Shown piece after piece: positions 7,000-15,282 of a stretch of 33,304 nt of DNA. The stretch covers positions 1-33,304 of the forward strand of contig JAIXTA010000081.1 of the NCBI GenBank assembly GCA_027484405.1. The letters run 5' to 3'. Below the pieces are notes generated by a model. The model was not told where the DNA came from. It did no database searches and saw nothing but the letters and a program-made list of their open reading frames with translations. The position numbers were made by a program, and so were the translations under genes. Each line of letters begins with the position of its first letter. Positions within the stretch are counted from its first letter, which is position 1. The stretch is from Burkholderiales bacterium. Lineage in GTDB: Bacteria; Pseudomonadota; Gammaproteobacteria; Burkholderiales; Burkholderiaceae_C.

Positions 7000-7590
7000 T
7001 CAGATCTCGCTGCGGCGCTCGATGACCTTGGACACCAGGCCGTAGGCAATCGCCTCGTCGGTGCTCATCCAGTAGTCGCGGTCGATGTCGGCCTGCACCT
7101 TCTCCAACGGCTGGCCGGTCTCGGCGGCGATGATGCGCGCCAGACGCTCGCGCATCTTGATGATCTCGCGCGCCTGGATGGCGATGTCGGTGGCCTGGCC
7201 GCCCGCGCCGCCACTGGGCTGGTGGATCAGGAAGCGGGTGTTGGGCAGGCAGACGCGGCGTTCCTTGGGCGCGGCCAGGAAGATGTGCGTGCCGGCGCTG
7301 GCCACCCAGCCGCTGCCGATCATGTTCACCGGCACCTCGATGAAGCGCACCATGTCGTGAATGGCGTCGCCGCTTTCCACATGGCCGCCGGGCGAGCAGA
7401 CGATCATGGTGATCGGGTCCTTGGACTCGGCGGCCAAGGCCAGCAGACGGCCGCAGACGTCCTTGGCCAGGGCCTGGGTGATCGGGCCGTAGACCAGCAC
7501 GTGGCGCGAGGCGAAGGTCTTCTGGTCGATGAACGCGGCGACCTTGCTCTTGCCTTCATCGCCGTCGGTGTCGTTATTGAAGGTCCACAT
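7000..7590 (-). CDS. ClpP-like ATP-dependent Clp protease proteolytic subunit (paralogue)
   Basis: A 196-residue serine peptidase of the ClpP/crotonase fold. The catalytic triad is intact: Ser98 in GWVASAG, His123 in RFLIHQPSGG, and Asp172 in DRDYWMS, followed by the usual EAIAYGLVSKVI. The handle region (TDIAIQAREI) is also present. The N-terminus (MWTFNNDTDGDEGK) lacks the axial-loop sequence found in housekeeping ClpP, and the SRLLKERIIFL segment is replaced by FASRHVLVYGPI. It is therefore likely a second, specialised ClpP that may not pair with ClpX or ClpA normally. AGGAGA lies 7 nt before the ATG. It is divergent from the 617-residue protein gene, 258 bp away. No Clp ATPase gene is adjacent. 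Confidence 0.9.
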   Translation of the reverse strand: MWTFNNDTDGDEGKSKVAAFIDQKTFASRHVLVYGPITQALAKDVCGRLLALAAESKDPITMIVCSPGGHVESGDAIHDMVRFIEVPVNMIGSGWVASAGTHIFLAAPKERRVCLPNTRFLIHQPSGGAGGQATDIAIQAREIIKMRERLARIIAAETGQPLEKVQADIDRDYWMSTDEAIAYGLVSKVIERRSEI

Positions 7591-7758
7591 CGAAATTCTC
7601 CTGGAGGTGTGCGTGCTTCTGCGCGGATGCTAGCGATTCTCGCATCGGCCCGGTGCCGGGCTGCCGGCCGCAGCTTTGCCAAGCCTTCGGGCAGGTGCAC
7701 TGTCTGCACGCTCCCGCATTCGCACGACGCGCCTGTGCGTGATGACCTGATTTCGTCA

Positions 7759-7788
7759 TTGATGCGCCTGCGGCGTGTTGCCTAGTGT
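7759..7788 (+). promoter_or_regulatory. Candidate sigma-70 promoter for the 617-residue protein gene
   Basis: TTGATG (7759-7764) and TAGTGT (7783-7788) are separated by 18 bp. The start would be near 7795, giving a leader of about 54 nt that carries the CAGGAG ribosome binding site at 7836-7841. Confidence 0.4.
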
Positions 7789-7848
7789 GGTGCATGGCCC
7801 GCCTCCAGGGCCCTTGTCATCGCGGGGACGCCATGCAGGAGTCAGGTC

Positions 7849-9702
7849 ATGTCTTATGTCTTCAAAGGGTCGCTGCGCGGAGCGCTGTGCGGTGATTGCA
7901 TCGAGCCGCTCACGGGGCTCACACTCAAGCTGTATCGCGTGGATGCGGACGCCCGCACCACGGCACTGGCGGTTGCGGCCGCCAAGGACACCTTCGGTCC
8001 GGTGGACGAGGCGGCTGCAGCGGCCAAGGCCGGCCGCCTGCTGGCCGAGGGGCTGATCGACGAGCAGGGCAACTTCAGCATCGGTCTGTCGGAGAAGAAC
8101 TATGACGGCGGGCCCTTCGAGCTGGACCTCTGGTGCCCGACGGTGCCGCACCTCAAGCCCGGCCCGCGGCCGCCCGTGCCGCTGCAGTTCGGCATCACGG
8201 TGCTGCAGCCGCTGTGGCGCCAGAGCGAGAGCGAGCAGACCGCCGCCTGGGAGTACGTGATTCCGCACCGCACCTGGTGTGGCGTGCGCGGCCGCTTCGG
8301 CGCCTGGACCATCTGCGGACATGTGCGCCACTGCGAGACGCAGGCGCCGATCGGCGGCGTCCGAGTGCGCGCCTTCGACGTGGACTGGCTGCAGGACGAC
8401 GACCTGGGCAGCGCCGTCACGAACGCTGCCGGCCACTTCCGCATCGACTATCTGGCCAGCGACTTCAAGCGCACGATCTTCTCGCCCTCCATCAATCTGG
8501 AATGGACCGGCGGGCCGGACCTCTATTTCCGCGTGGAAACGCTGGGCGGCACCCCGCTGCTCACCGAGCCGCGCACGCGCGGGCGTGCACCCGACCGCGA
8601 GAATGCCGGCCCCTGCTTCTGCGTGGACCTGTGTTTGAAGGAGCAGCCGCGCACCAATGAGCCACTGCCGGTGTTCGATGCACTGGGCGGCTACCTCTTT
8701 GCCAGCCAGATCGACAGCGCCGTCCCGGGCAGCGGCAAGACCGTGGGCGACCATCGCGCCTTCTATTCCAGCGTGCGCCTGAACGGCGTGCTGCCCAAGA
8801 CACTGAACGGCCAGCCGCTGGAGTACCGCTTCGAGGTTCGCCCCACGGACGCCAGCGGCAACCCGACCGGCGCCTGGACGCCCGTGGGCCCCACGCAATA
8901 CGCCGCCACCTTGATCGGCCGCAACGAGCGCTATGCGCCCGCCTTCCCCGGCGACCCCAACCCGGTGAAGACCCGCTACATCTACGCAGACGCGGCCGTG
9001 CCCGGCGGCGGCCCCAACAACGCGCAGATCGTGGGCGGCTGGATCCGCGTGCCGCAGGACAGCAACGTGTTCGGGCCGGAGGGCTTCTTCAACCCCAACG
9101 GCAACATGCTCAACGTGATCACCGGGGCGCTGGCGGCCTCGCCCTCGATCGACGTGAACGGCGTCAAGGGTGGCGACAGCAGCACCGTGTTCGGCGCGAT
9201 CTTTGCGCAGAACCGTCACGTGGCCCTGCGCATGCGGGTCCGCGAGGTGGGCAACCCGGCCAGCGAGGCGGATGCCGGCACCTGCGCGCATGTCGCCATC
9301 GAGAACGTGCGCTACCAGAACGTGAGCAAAGGCGGCGCCTGGGCACCGTACAAGCTCAGCGACCAGCTGGCGGTGGTGTCGGTGGACGTGCTGCAGCTGC
9401 GCACCAATGGCTGCGCCGGCGTGCAGGCCGGGCTGGACGTGGTCATCACCGCCACCCACCCCAACCTGGGCGCGGTGAGCGTGAGCATGCAAGGCCCCGG
9501 TGGCCCGTATGCCTTCACGCTGCCGGCCGCCGGGCCAAACGAACGCGTGGGTGCCTGCACGCCTTCGGGCTTCACGGTGGCGGGCCTTCAGGACTGCGCG
9601 TACATCATCGACCTGAGCGCCGATCTGCTGCTGACCACGGGTGACTCCGCGCCGCTGCCGGTGACGGACCGGATCGGCTTCTGCAAGAAGCCGCTGCCCT
9701 GA
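7849..9702 (+). CDS. Large cysteine-rich beta protein with transthyretin/carboxypeptidase-regulatory-like repeats, function unknown
   Basis: A 617-residue protein I do not recognise as a whole. Two related beta-sandwich units can be read near the N-terminus: unit 1 at about 6-85 (CIEPLTGLTLKLYRV, then DEQGNFSIG) and unit 2 at about 156-225 (HCETQAPIGGVRVRAFDVD, then NAAGHFRIDY). Both follow the pattern of a Cys, P-L/I-x-G-V, a strand, and D/N-x-x-G-x-F-x-I, typical of carboxypeptidase-regulatory or CNA-B-like folds. The remainder is Gly/Asn/Pro-rich and apparently beta. About 14 cysteines are spread through it (PCFCVDLC is the densest cluster). There is no signal peptide, lipobox or membrane segment, which is odd for such folds. 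CAGGAG lies 7 nt before the ATG. It is monocistronic and divergent from the ClpP-like gene. Confidence 0.85.
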   Translation: MSYVFKGSLRGALCGDCIEPLTGLTLKLYRVDADARTTALAVAAAKDTFGPVDEAAAAAKAGRLLAEGLIDEQGNFSIGLSEKNYDGGPFELDLWCPTVPHLKPGPRPPVPLQFGITVLQPLWRQSESEQTAAWEYVIPHRTWCGVRGRFGAWTICGHVRHCETQAPIGGVRVRAFDVDWLQDDDLGSAVTNAAGHFRIDYLASDFKRTIFSPSINLEWTGGPDLYFRVETLGGTPLLTEPRTRGRAPDRENAGPCFCVDLCLKEQPRTNEPLPVFDALGGYLFASQIDSAVPGSGKTVGDHRAFYSSVRLNGVLPKTLNGQPLEYRFEVRPTDASGNPTGAWTPVGPTQYAATLIGRNERYAPAFPGDPNPVKTRYIYADAAVPGGGPNNAQIVGGWIRVPQDSNVFGPEGFFNPNGNMLNVITGALAASPSIDVNGVKGGDSSTVFGAIFAQNRHVALRMRVREVGNPASEADAGTCAHVAIENVRYQNVSKGGAWAPYKLSDQLAVVSVDVLQLRTNGCAGVQAGLDVVITATHPNLGAVSVSMQGPGGPYAFTLPAAGPNERVGACTPSGFTVAGLQDCAYIIDLSADLLLTTGDSAPLPVTDRIGFCKKPLP

Positions 9703-9767
9703 GCGAGCGGCGTGGCGGGTCGCAATCCGATCCGCCACGCCCGGACTCGCAAACGCAGACGCCCTAT

Positions 9768-9824
9768 CCATGCGGGTTTCCAGACCAAAATGGCTGGAAA
9801 CCCTTGCCAGACAAGCGAAAAGCC
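9768..9824 (-). repeat. Dispersed hairpin repeat, copy B
   Basis: On the minus strand: TTTTCGCTTGTCTGGCAAG, then a hairpin at 9774-9803 with a perfect 10-bp stem (GGGTTTCCAG/CTGGAAACCC) and a loop in which CCA and TGG can pair further, then GCAT. It lies between the convergent 3' ends of the 617-residue protein gene and the EamA gene, and may also serve as a transcript end. There is no T-run. Confidence 0.7.
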
Positions 9825-9862
9825 TTGTCGAAACGGCCTCCGGGAAGGCGCTGGGCGCGCAC

Positions 9863-10714
9863 TCAGGTGCGGCGCTGCCCGATCAGCACGACCAATGCGA
9901 TGCCACCGAGGATCGCCACCGAGGCGAGCAACAGGCGCAGGCTCAGGGCCTCCCCCAGGAACAGCACAGCGCCTGCCGCCGCAATCACCGGCACGCTGAG
10001 CTGCAAGGTGGCCGCACTGGTGGCGCGCAGATGCGGCAGCGCGGCGTACCAGATGGCGTAGCCCACGCCCGAGGTCAGCGCGCCGGAGAGCATGGCGTAG
10101 ATCAGGCCGGCGGTGTCGAGCCGGGCCTGCGCCGCCAGCGCCAGGCTCAGCGCCAGCGCCATGGGCACCGTGCGCATGAAGTTGCCGGCCGTGACCTGCA
10201 GCGGATCACCCGCGCCCTTGCCGCGCAGGGAGTACACGCCCCAGGCGCAGCCAGCCAGCACCATGAGCAGGGCGGGCGCCAGCGGCGGCGCAGACAGCCC
10301 GGGCAGCAGCAGGCCCAGCAGGCCGCCGAAGGCCAGCAGCAGCCCGAGCACCTGCAGCGCGCGCAGGCGCTCGCCGCGCAGCAGGCCCCAGCTCGTCATG
10401 CTGGTCTGCACGGCGCCAAAGAGAATCAGCGCCCCCAGCGCCGCACCCAGCTGGACATAGGCAAACGAGAAGGCCACGGCATAGGCAAACAACGCGGCCG
10501 CCGAACCCCAACTGCCCTGCCCGGTACGCGCACCATCCGGCGTGCGCAGCTGCACCAGCAGCCACAGGGCCAGCGCGCCGGAAACCATGCGCACGGTGGT
10601 GAAGCTGGCCGCGTCAATCTGGGTGTGCGCCAGCGCCGCCCGGCACAGCAGGGAGTTGCCGGCAAAGGCCAGCAGCGCCAGCAGGGTCAGGGCAACAAGA
10701 CGCAGGGTAGGCAT
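9863..10714 (-). CDS. EamA/RhaT-family drug/metabolite transporter
   Basis: A 283-residue inner-membrane protein with about ten hydrophobic segments arranged as two five-helix EamA repeats. The first repeat starts at LALLAFAGNSLLCRAAL (about residues 12-28) and includes TVRMVSGALALWLL; the second starts near LLMVLAGCAWGVYSLRG and includes NFMRTVPMALAL. The C-terminal half ends LFLGEALSLRLLLAS, a typical EamA glutamate motif before the last helix. Such carriers export amino acids, metabolites or drugs; the substrate cannot be predicted. It lies downstream of the esterase gene on the same strand, separated by 135 bp that contain repeat copy C. Confidence 0.92.
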   Translation of the reverse strand: MPTLRLVALTLLALLAFAGNSLLCRAALAHTQIDAASFTTVRMVSGALALWLLVQLRTPDGARTGQGSWGSAAALFAYAVAFSFAYVQLGAALGALILFGAVQTSMTSWGLLRGERLRALQVLGLLLAFGGLLGLLLPGLSAPPLAPALLMVLAGCAWGVYSLRGKGAGDPLQVTAGNFMRTVPMALALSLALAAQARLDTAGLIYAMLSGALTSGVGYAIWYAALPHLRATSAATLQLSVPVIAAAGAVLFLGEALSLRLLLASVAILGGIALVVLIGQRRT

Positions 10715-10768
10715 GGTGGGGGGCTGAGGCGCTGGCGCGATGAGGCGGCACGAACCGAGGCAGGCTGA

Positions 10769-10817
10769 TCGCGTGTCTGGCGGACTTCTTCAGCCACTTT
10801 GGCCTGAAGAGGCGCAT
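10769..10817 (+). repeat. Dispersed hairpin repeat, copy C
   Basis: GCGTGTCTGGCGG followed by a hairpin (10785-10812) with apex CTTCAGCCACTTTGGCCTG and closing arm CTGAAGAGG, then GCAT. Compared with copies B and D, the stem pair C-G next to the CAG apex is replaced by T-A on both sides, a compensatory change. It lies 33 bp beyond the 3' end of the minus-strand esterase gene. Confidence 0.65.
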
Positions 10818-10849
10818 CCAGAGCCGATCTCACTCATGAAATCCGGGCG

Positions 10850-11857
10850 TCAGCTGCGTCCGAAGAGAAAGAGCAGCGGAATCTCCAGGCGCGCGGCCCA
10901 GGCGCGTTCGTTGTGGCCGGTGCCTTCAAACACCCGGCTCAGGTAGTTGGCTTGCGTGTAGCCGCGGTCGCGCGCGATCTCGTCCACGAAGCGCTGGTAC
11001 GGCGCGTAGATCGCGTCAAGTTCCGTGGTGCCGTGGTCCTGGTAGAGCCGGTGCGTGGCCGGGTCGGCGAGGTGGTCGCGCAGGTAGTTGAAGGCCGCCA
11101 GTGGAATGTGCGAATTGGCCTGGAAGCCGCCAACCCAGTGGGTGGACAGGCCGGCCGCACCGCCGAACACCTGCGGGTGCTCGCTCATGCCATACACGCT
11201 GATCAGCCCGCCCATGCTCGATCCCATCAGAAACGTGTGTTCGCGCTCGGTGCGGGTGGCAAAGCGCGCGTCGATGGCGGGCTTGAGCTCCTCGACCAGG
11301 AAGCGCAGATAGGCGTCGCTCTGCGGCCTGCCCTGCAGGCCCTCGCGCACCAGGCGCTCGCGGATCGCGGGCTGCAGCAGAGGCAGGAACTTCTGCGGCA
11401 TGTATTCGCTGTGGCGAAACTTGCCGTTGTTCCATACACCCACCACGATTACATCCGGAATGCGGCGCTCGCGCATCAGGCGCGAAAGGGTCACGTCCAC
11501 ATTCCAGGCCTGCTTGTTCCAGGTGGTGGAGGCGTCGAACAGCATCTGGCCGTCGTGCATGTAGATCACGGCAAAGCGGCGGCCGGCGCGCACGGCTTCG
11601 TCATAGCCCTCGGGCAGCCAGATGTCGACGTGGCGTGGGTCGATGAGCTTGCTCGGGAAGTTCGCCAGGCGCTCGATGCGGCCGCTGGCGGGCTTGGGCA
11701 GGGGCTGGGATTGGCCAGGCGTCTGGGCCTGGGCCTGCACGGCGGGCGCCAGGGCCAGCGTCAGTGCAGCCATGCTGCCGGCCAGCAGCTCGCGCCGCTG
11801 CGCGTCGGGCGCTGCCGGGGTCGGCAGGCGGTTGGAATCAGTCAGTAGGGCGGACAT
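10850..11857 (-). CDS. Secreted alpha/beta hydrolase of the putative esterase (EstD/Fes-like) family
   Basis: A 335-residue exported hydrolase. The N-terminus has RRELLAGSMAALTLAL followed by AVQAQA, which resembles a Tat signal peptide (twin arginine at 21-22) with cleavage near residue 45. The mature part is a putative-esterase-family alpha/beta hydrolase: IYMHDGQMLFD (about 98-108) forms the oxyanion region, GSSMGG holds nucleophile Ser214, and GTGHNE holds the catalytic His315; the acid is probably in the DAIYAPYQRFVDEI stretch. Relatives include enterochelin esterase-like and S-formylglutathione hydrolase-like enzymes. The start at 11857 is chosen because it precedes the signal peptide; the frame continues open to 12085 without sense. 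Confidence 0.88.
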   Translation of the reverse strand: MSALLTDSNRLPTPAAPDAQRRELLAGSMAALTLALAPAVQAQAQTPGQSQPLPKPASGRIERLANFPSKLIDPRHVDIWLPEGYDEAVRAGRRFAVIYMHDGQMLFDASTTWNKQAWNVDVTLSRLMRERRIPDVIVVGVWNNGKFRHSEYMPQKFLPLLQPAIRERLVREGLQGRPQSDAYLRFLVEELKPAIDARFATRTEREHTFLMGSSMGGLISVYGMSEHPQVFGGAAGLSTHWVGGFQANSHIPLAAFNYLRDHLADPATHRLYQDHGTTELDAIYAPYQRFVDEIARDRGYTQANYLSRVFEGTGHNERAWAARLEIPLLFLFGRS

Positions 11858-12000
11858 GGGCGGGCGTCTCCAGATGCTGTGTCTTGTGCGCCGCGGTTGT
11901 ACCCGCAGGCTGCGCCTTCGCCTAGCTGCGGCATCGACGGCGCAATCATGCGGCGCTAGGCTCCCGCGCATTCCGTTCTTCAACCGCCTGGGCCCCACGC

Positions 12001-12450
12001 ATGAGCCAGCCGCATCCCTCGCATCCCGTTCAGCCCGCCCACCGCACCCTGCAGCATGCCGGTCTGGGCATGGTGCTCGCCGCAAGCCTGAGCCTGACGC
12101 TGGGCTGCGCGAGCATGGAGCAGGCGCCGGCCACCCTGCCCGCGGAGCTGCGCATCGTGCCGCCCGAAGTGGCCGCGCAGCAGGCCTGCAAGGAGCATGT
12201 GCAACAGCCTGCGCCGCCCAGCTACCCGGCCAAGGCGCGGGCGGAGGCGCGCAGCGGCTGGGCGCTGGTGGGCTTTGCGCTGGATGGCCGCGGCACGGCG
12301 CAGCAGCCGGTGATCGTCAACAGCAGCGGCGGCGCGGAGTTCGAGCGCGCAGCCCTGGAGGCGCTGGCGCAGACGCGTTTCAAGGCCGGCGTGTCGGCCC
12401 CGGCCTGCCGCCTGGTGTTCGACTGGGTGAGCGTGCGGCGCGTCCGCTAG
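12001..12450 (+). CDS. Lipoprotein with TonB C-terminal-like domain
   Basis: A 149-residue protein with a hydrophobic segment ending in the lipobox LTLGC (about residues 32-36), so it is probably a lipoprotein. The rest (about 70-149) matches the TonB C-terminal energy-transducer fold: PSYPAKARAEARSGWALVGF, a GRG turn, then an FERAALEALAQTRFK helix and a final strand. The Pro-rich spacer of true TonB is very short and no N-terminal membrane anchor other than the lipid is seen, so it may be a TonB-like periplasmic protein rather than a working TonB. Two cysteines (CKEH and ACRL) could form a disulfide. It is upstream of the acyl-CoA dehydrogenase gene but separated by its promoter. Confidence 0.8.
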   Translation: MSQPHPSHPVQPAHRTLQHAGLGMVLAASLSLTLGCASMEQAPATLPAELRIVPPEVAAQQACKEHVQQPAPPSYPAKARAEARSGWALVGFALDGRGTAQQPVIVNSSGGAEFERAALEALAQTRFKAGVSAPACRLVFDWVSVRRVR

Positions 12451-12486
12451 CCGCAGCCGGTCCGGCCGCCGAGGGCGCGCCGGGGT

Positions 12487-12515
12487 TTGCAAGCGGGTGG
12501 CGGGCTCCGGATAAT
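12487..12515 (+). promoter_or_regulatory. Sigma-70 promoter of the isovaleryl-CoA dehydrogenase gene
   Basis: TTGCAA (12487-12492) and GATAAT (12510-12515) with an optimal 17-bp spacer. The predicted start is near 12522. Confidence 0.65.
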
Positions 12516-12521
12516 GGCGAC

Positions 12522-12537
12522 TTTACGTTAACGTCAA
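12522..12537. promoter_or_regulatory. Palindromic operator at the isovaleryl-CoA dehydrogenase start site (LiuR-like)
   Basis: TTTACGTTAACGTCAA: the central ACGTTAACGT is a perfect 10-bp palindrome and the outer TT/AA also match. It lies over the predicted transcription start, a repressor position. The MerR-type regulator LiuR is known to control leucine and isovalerate degradation genes in Proteobacteria through ACGT-containing palindromes; assignment to LiuR is inferred from the downstream gene and the motif. Confidence 0.55.
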
Positions 12538-12559
12538 TTCGCACAGGACCCCGCAGACC

Positions 12560-13738
12560 ATGCAGCTTCCAGGCATCAGTTTTGATCTCGGCGAGGACAT
12601 CGACGCACTGCGTGACGCGGTGCGCGACTTTGCGCAGGCCGAGATCGCGCCGCGCGCCGCCGAGATCGACAAGAGCGACCAGTTCCCGATGGACCTCTGG
12701 CGCAAGATGGGCGATCTGGGCGTGCTCGGCATCACCGTGCCGGAGCAGTACGGCGGCGCCGACATGGGCTATGTGGCGCACATGGTGGCCATGGAGGAGA
12801 TCAGCCGTGCCTCGGCCTCGGTGGGCCTGTCCTACGGCGCGCACTCCAATCTGTGCGTCAACCAGATCAAGCGCAACGGCACTGAGGCGCAGCGCGCCAA
12901 GTACCTGCCCAAGCTGATCACCGGCGAGCACGTGGGTGCACTCGCCATGAGCGAGCCGGGCGCCGGTTCCGACGTCATCAGCATGAAGCTGCGCGCGGAA
13001 GACAAGGGCGGCTACTACGTCCTGAACGGCAACAAGATGTGGATCACCAACGGCCCGGATGCCGACACGCTGGTCGTGTATGCGAAAACGGAGCCCGAGA
13101 TGGGTGCGCGCGGCGTGACAGCCTTCCTGATCGAGAAGGGCATGAAGGGCTTCTCGATCGCGCAGAAGCTCGACAAGCTCGGCATGCGCGGCAGCCACAC
13201 CGGCGAGCTCGTGTTCCAGAACGTGGAAGTGCCGGCCGAGAACATCCTCGGCGGCCTCAACCAGGGCGCGAAGGTCCTGATGAGCGGCCTGGACTACGAA
13301 CGTGCCGTGCTGGCCGCCGGTCCCATCGGCATCATGCAGGCCGCCATGGACGTGGTGATTCCCTACATCCACGACCGCAAGCAGTTCGGCCAGAGCATCG
13401 GCGAGTTCCAGCTCATCCAGGGCAAGGTGGCCGACATGTACACCGTGCTGCAGGCCAGCCGCGCCTACTGCTATCAGGTGGGCAAGAACCTCGACAAGCT
13501 CGGCAGCGAGCACGTGCGCACCGTGCGCAAGGACTGCGCGAGCGTGATCCTGTACTGCGCCGAGGCCGCCACAAAGATCGCCGGCGACGCGATCCAGATC
13601 CTGGGCGGCAACGGCTACATCAACGAGTACCCCACCGGCCGCCTGTGGCGCGACGCCAAGCTCTACGAGATCGGCGCCGGCACGAGCGAGATCCGCCGCA
13701 TGCTGATCGGCCGCGAGCTGTACAACGAAACGATGTAG
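12560..13738 (+). CDS. ivd: Isovaleryl-CoA dehydrogenase
   Basis: Oxidises isovaleryl-CoA to 3-methylcrotonyl-CoA in leucine degradation, with FAD and electron-transfer flavoprotein. The protein is 392 residues, the usual family length. Acyl-CoA dehydrogenase signatures are complete: [12 protein letters not shown] (about 128-139), [10 protein letters not shown] (160-169), and near the C-terminus [13 protein letters not shown] and [12 protein letters not shown]. The catalytic base lies in [10 protein letters not shown] (Glu247), in the helix position used by isovaleryl-CoA rather than medium-chain enzymes, and [13 protein letters not shown] is characteristic of IVD. No methylcrotonyl-CoA carboxylase genes are next to it, unlike many liu clusters. 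A weak AGGA lies 11 nt before the ATG. Expression is likely controlled by the operator just upstream. Confidence 0.94.
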   Translation: MQLPGISFDLGEDIDALRDAVRDFAQAEIAPRAAEIDKSDQFPMDLWRKMGDLGVLGITVPEQYGGADMGYVAHMVAMEEISRASASVGLSYGAHSNLCVNQIKRNGTEAQRAKYLPKLITGEHVGALAMSEPGAGSDVISMKLRAEDKGGYYVLNGNKMWITNGPDADTLVVYAKTEPEMGARGVTAFLIEKGMKGFSIAQKLDKLGMRGSHTGELVFQNVEVPAENILGGLNQGAKVLMSGLDYERAVLAAGPIGIMQAAMDVVIPYIHDRKQFGQSIGEFQLIQGKVADMYTVLQASRAYCYQVGKNLDKLGSEHVRTVRKDCASVILYCAEAATKIAGDAIQILGGNGYINEYPTGRLWRDAKLYEIGAGTSEIRRMLIGRELYNETM

Positions 13739-13764
13739 CGCCCACAGTTCCCGACGCGAATCGA

Positions 13765-13795
13765 GGGGTCAGCGCAGGATGCGCTGACCCCTTTG
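13765..13795 (+). terminator. Rho-independent terminator after isovaleryl-CoA dehydrogenase
   Basis: A perfect 11-bp stem, GGGGTCAGCGC/GCGCTGACCCC, with a 5-nt loop AGGAT, followed by TTTGCTTTG. It begins 26 bp after the stop codon. Confidence 0.85.
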
Positions 13796-13908
13796 CTTTG
13801 CGCCAACGCAAATGCGTATCGCACAGCGGACGCACTTGCGGTGACACAATCGAACTCCCCTTTGCTTCCGAGCTGCCGCGGATGCGCACGCTCCCTCGTG
13901 GCCAGACA

Positions 13909-15282
13909 ATGATCAAGATCACCTTCCTCGGCGCGGCCGGCTGCGTCACCGGCTCCAAGACCCTGCTGCAGTTCGGCAAGACCAAGCTGCTGATCGACTG
14001 CGGGCTGTTCCAGGGCTTCAAGCATTTGCGCGAACTGAACTGGGCGCCGCCGGAGTTCTCGCCACGCTCACTCTCGGCCGTGGTGCTGACCCATGCGCAC
14101 ATTGACCACAGCGGCTATGTGCCGGTGATGAGCGCGCGCGGCTTCAAGGGCGATGTCTACTGCACGCCGGGCACCGAGGCCCTGTGCCGCATTCTCTGGC
14201 CCGACGCCGCGCATCTGCAGGAAGAGGACGCGCGCTATGCCAATGCCAAGGGCACGAGCCGCCACGCCCCCGCCCTGCCCCTGTTCGACGCGCGCGACGC
14301 CCAGAAGGCCCTGACCCGCCTGCGCGACGTGGCGCCGCGCAAGCCCTTCGTGGTGGGCAGCGGGCAGGACAAGGTGACCTGCACCTTCATCCCCAACGGC
14401 CACCTGCTGGGCAGCGCGATGGTGCTGGTGGAAGCCGGCGGCGCGCGCCTGGTGTTCTCGGGCGATGTGGGCCGCCCGGGCGACCTGATGATGCGCGGCC
14501 CCGAGAAGCTGCCCGAGTGCGACTACCTGTTACTGGAGTCCACCTACGGCAACCGCCTGCACAGCAACGAGGACGTGGCCGACGAGCTGGCCATGATCAT
14601 CAGCGAGACGGCCCTGGCCAAGGGCGCGGTGCTCATGCCCACCTTTGCCGTGGGCCGCGCCCAGGCCCTGCTGCACCTGATCATGGAGTTGAAGGCCGCC
14701 AACCAGATTCCGGACATTCCGGTATTCCTCGACAGCCCGATGGCCCGCGAGGCCACCGAGGCCTACATGAAGTTCAGCCGCGAGCACCGCCTGACCAAGG
14801 CGCAGCTGCGCGCCATCACCGAGGGCACGCACATCATCGGCAACCAGGCCGAATCCATGAACCTGGCCAAGCTGCGCGGGCCGCACATCATCCTCTCGGC
14901 CAGCGGCATGGCCACCGGCGGCCGCGTGCTGCATCACCTGGCGCGCATGGCGCCGAATGCGCGCAACACCATCGTGTTTGCCGGCTATCAGGCGGGCGGC
15001 ACCCGTGGCGCCAAGCTGGTGGCCGGCGAGGCCTGGGTGCGCATCCATGGCGAGGATGTGCCGGTGAAGGCGCGTGTAGAACAGATCGACGGCCTCTCCA
15101 GCCACGCCGACTGGCAGGAGATGTGCGCCTGGCTCAAGGCGAGCAAGGTGAGCGCCCCGCAGCAGGTGTTCCTGAACCATGGCGAGCCCGATGCGGCCGA
15201 CGCCATGCGCCTGCACCTGAAGGACGCGCTGGGCTGGGACGCCAGCGTGCCGATGATGGGTCAGAAGATCGACATCTCCTAG
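13909..15282 (+). CDS. Beta-CASP metallo-beta-lactamase fold ribonuclease
   Basis: A 457-residue zinc-dependent nuclease-like protein of the CPSF73/RNase J-related beta-CASP family. The metallo-beta-lactamase part has THAHIDHSGY (His62, His64, Asp66, His67), PNGHLLGSAMV (motif 3 His) and FSGDVGRPGD (motif 4 Asp). The beta-CASP insertion has LLLESTYGNR (motif A), ILSASGMATGGRVLHH and SSHADW (motif C His), and the C-terminal RMMBL segment (KARVEQIDGLSSHADWQEM). Bacterial homologues are predicted RNA-processing exonucleases. The start at 13909 (MIKITFLGAAG) is the usual family opening; an in-frame ATG at 13882 would add nine residues. Its TAG stop shares the sequence CTAG with the stop of cobC on the other strand. 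Confidence 0.93.
   Translation: MIKITFLGAAGCVTGSKTLLQFGKTKLLIDCGLFQGFKHLRELNWAPPEFSPRSLSAVVLTHAHIDHSGYVPVMSARGFKGDVYCTPGTEALCRILWPDAAHLQEEDARYANAKGTSRHAPALPLFDARDAQKALTRLRDVAPRKPFVVGSGQDKVTCTFIPNGHLLGSAMVLVEAGGARLVFSGDVGRPGDLMMRGPEKLPECDYLLLESTYGNRLHSNEDVADELAMIISETALAKGAVLMPTFAVGRAQALLHLIMELKAANQIPDIPVFLDSPMAREATEAYMKFSREHRLTKAQLRAITEGTHIIGNQAESMNLAKLRGPHIILSASGMATGGRVLHHLARMAPNARNTIVFAGYQAGGTRGAKLVAGEAWVRIHGEDVPVKARVEQIDGLSSHADWQEMCAWLKASKVSAPQQVFLNHGEPDAADAMRLHLKDALGWDASVPMMGQKIDIS

Noticed and set aside
7756-9771. 671-codon minus-strand open frame
   Set aside because: Antisense shadow of the 617-residue protein gene; His/Ala/Arg/Gly-rich composition without motifs, typical of reverse frames in GC-rich DNA.
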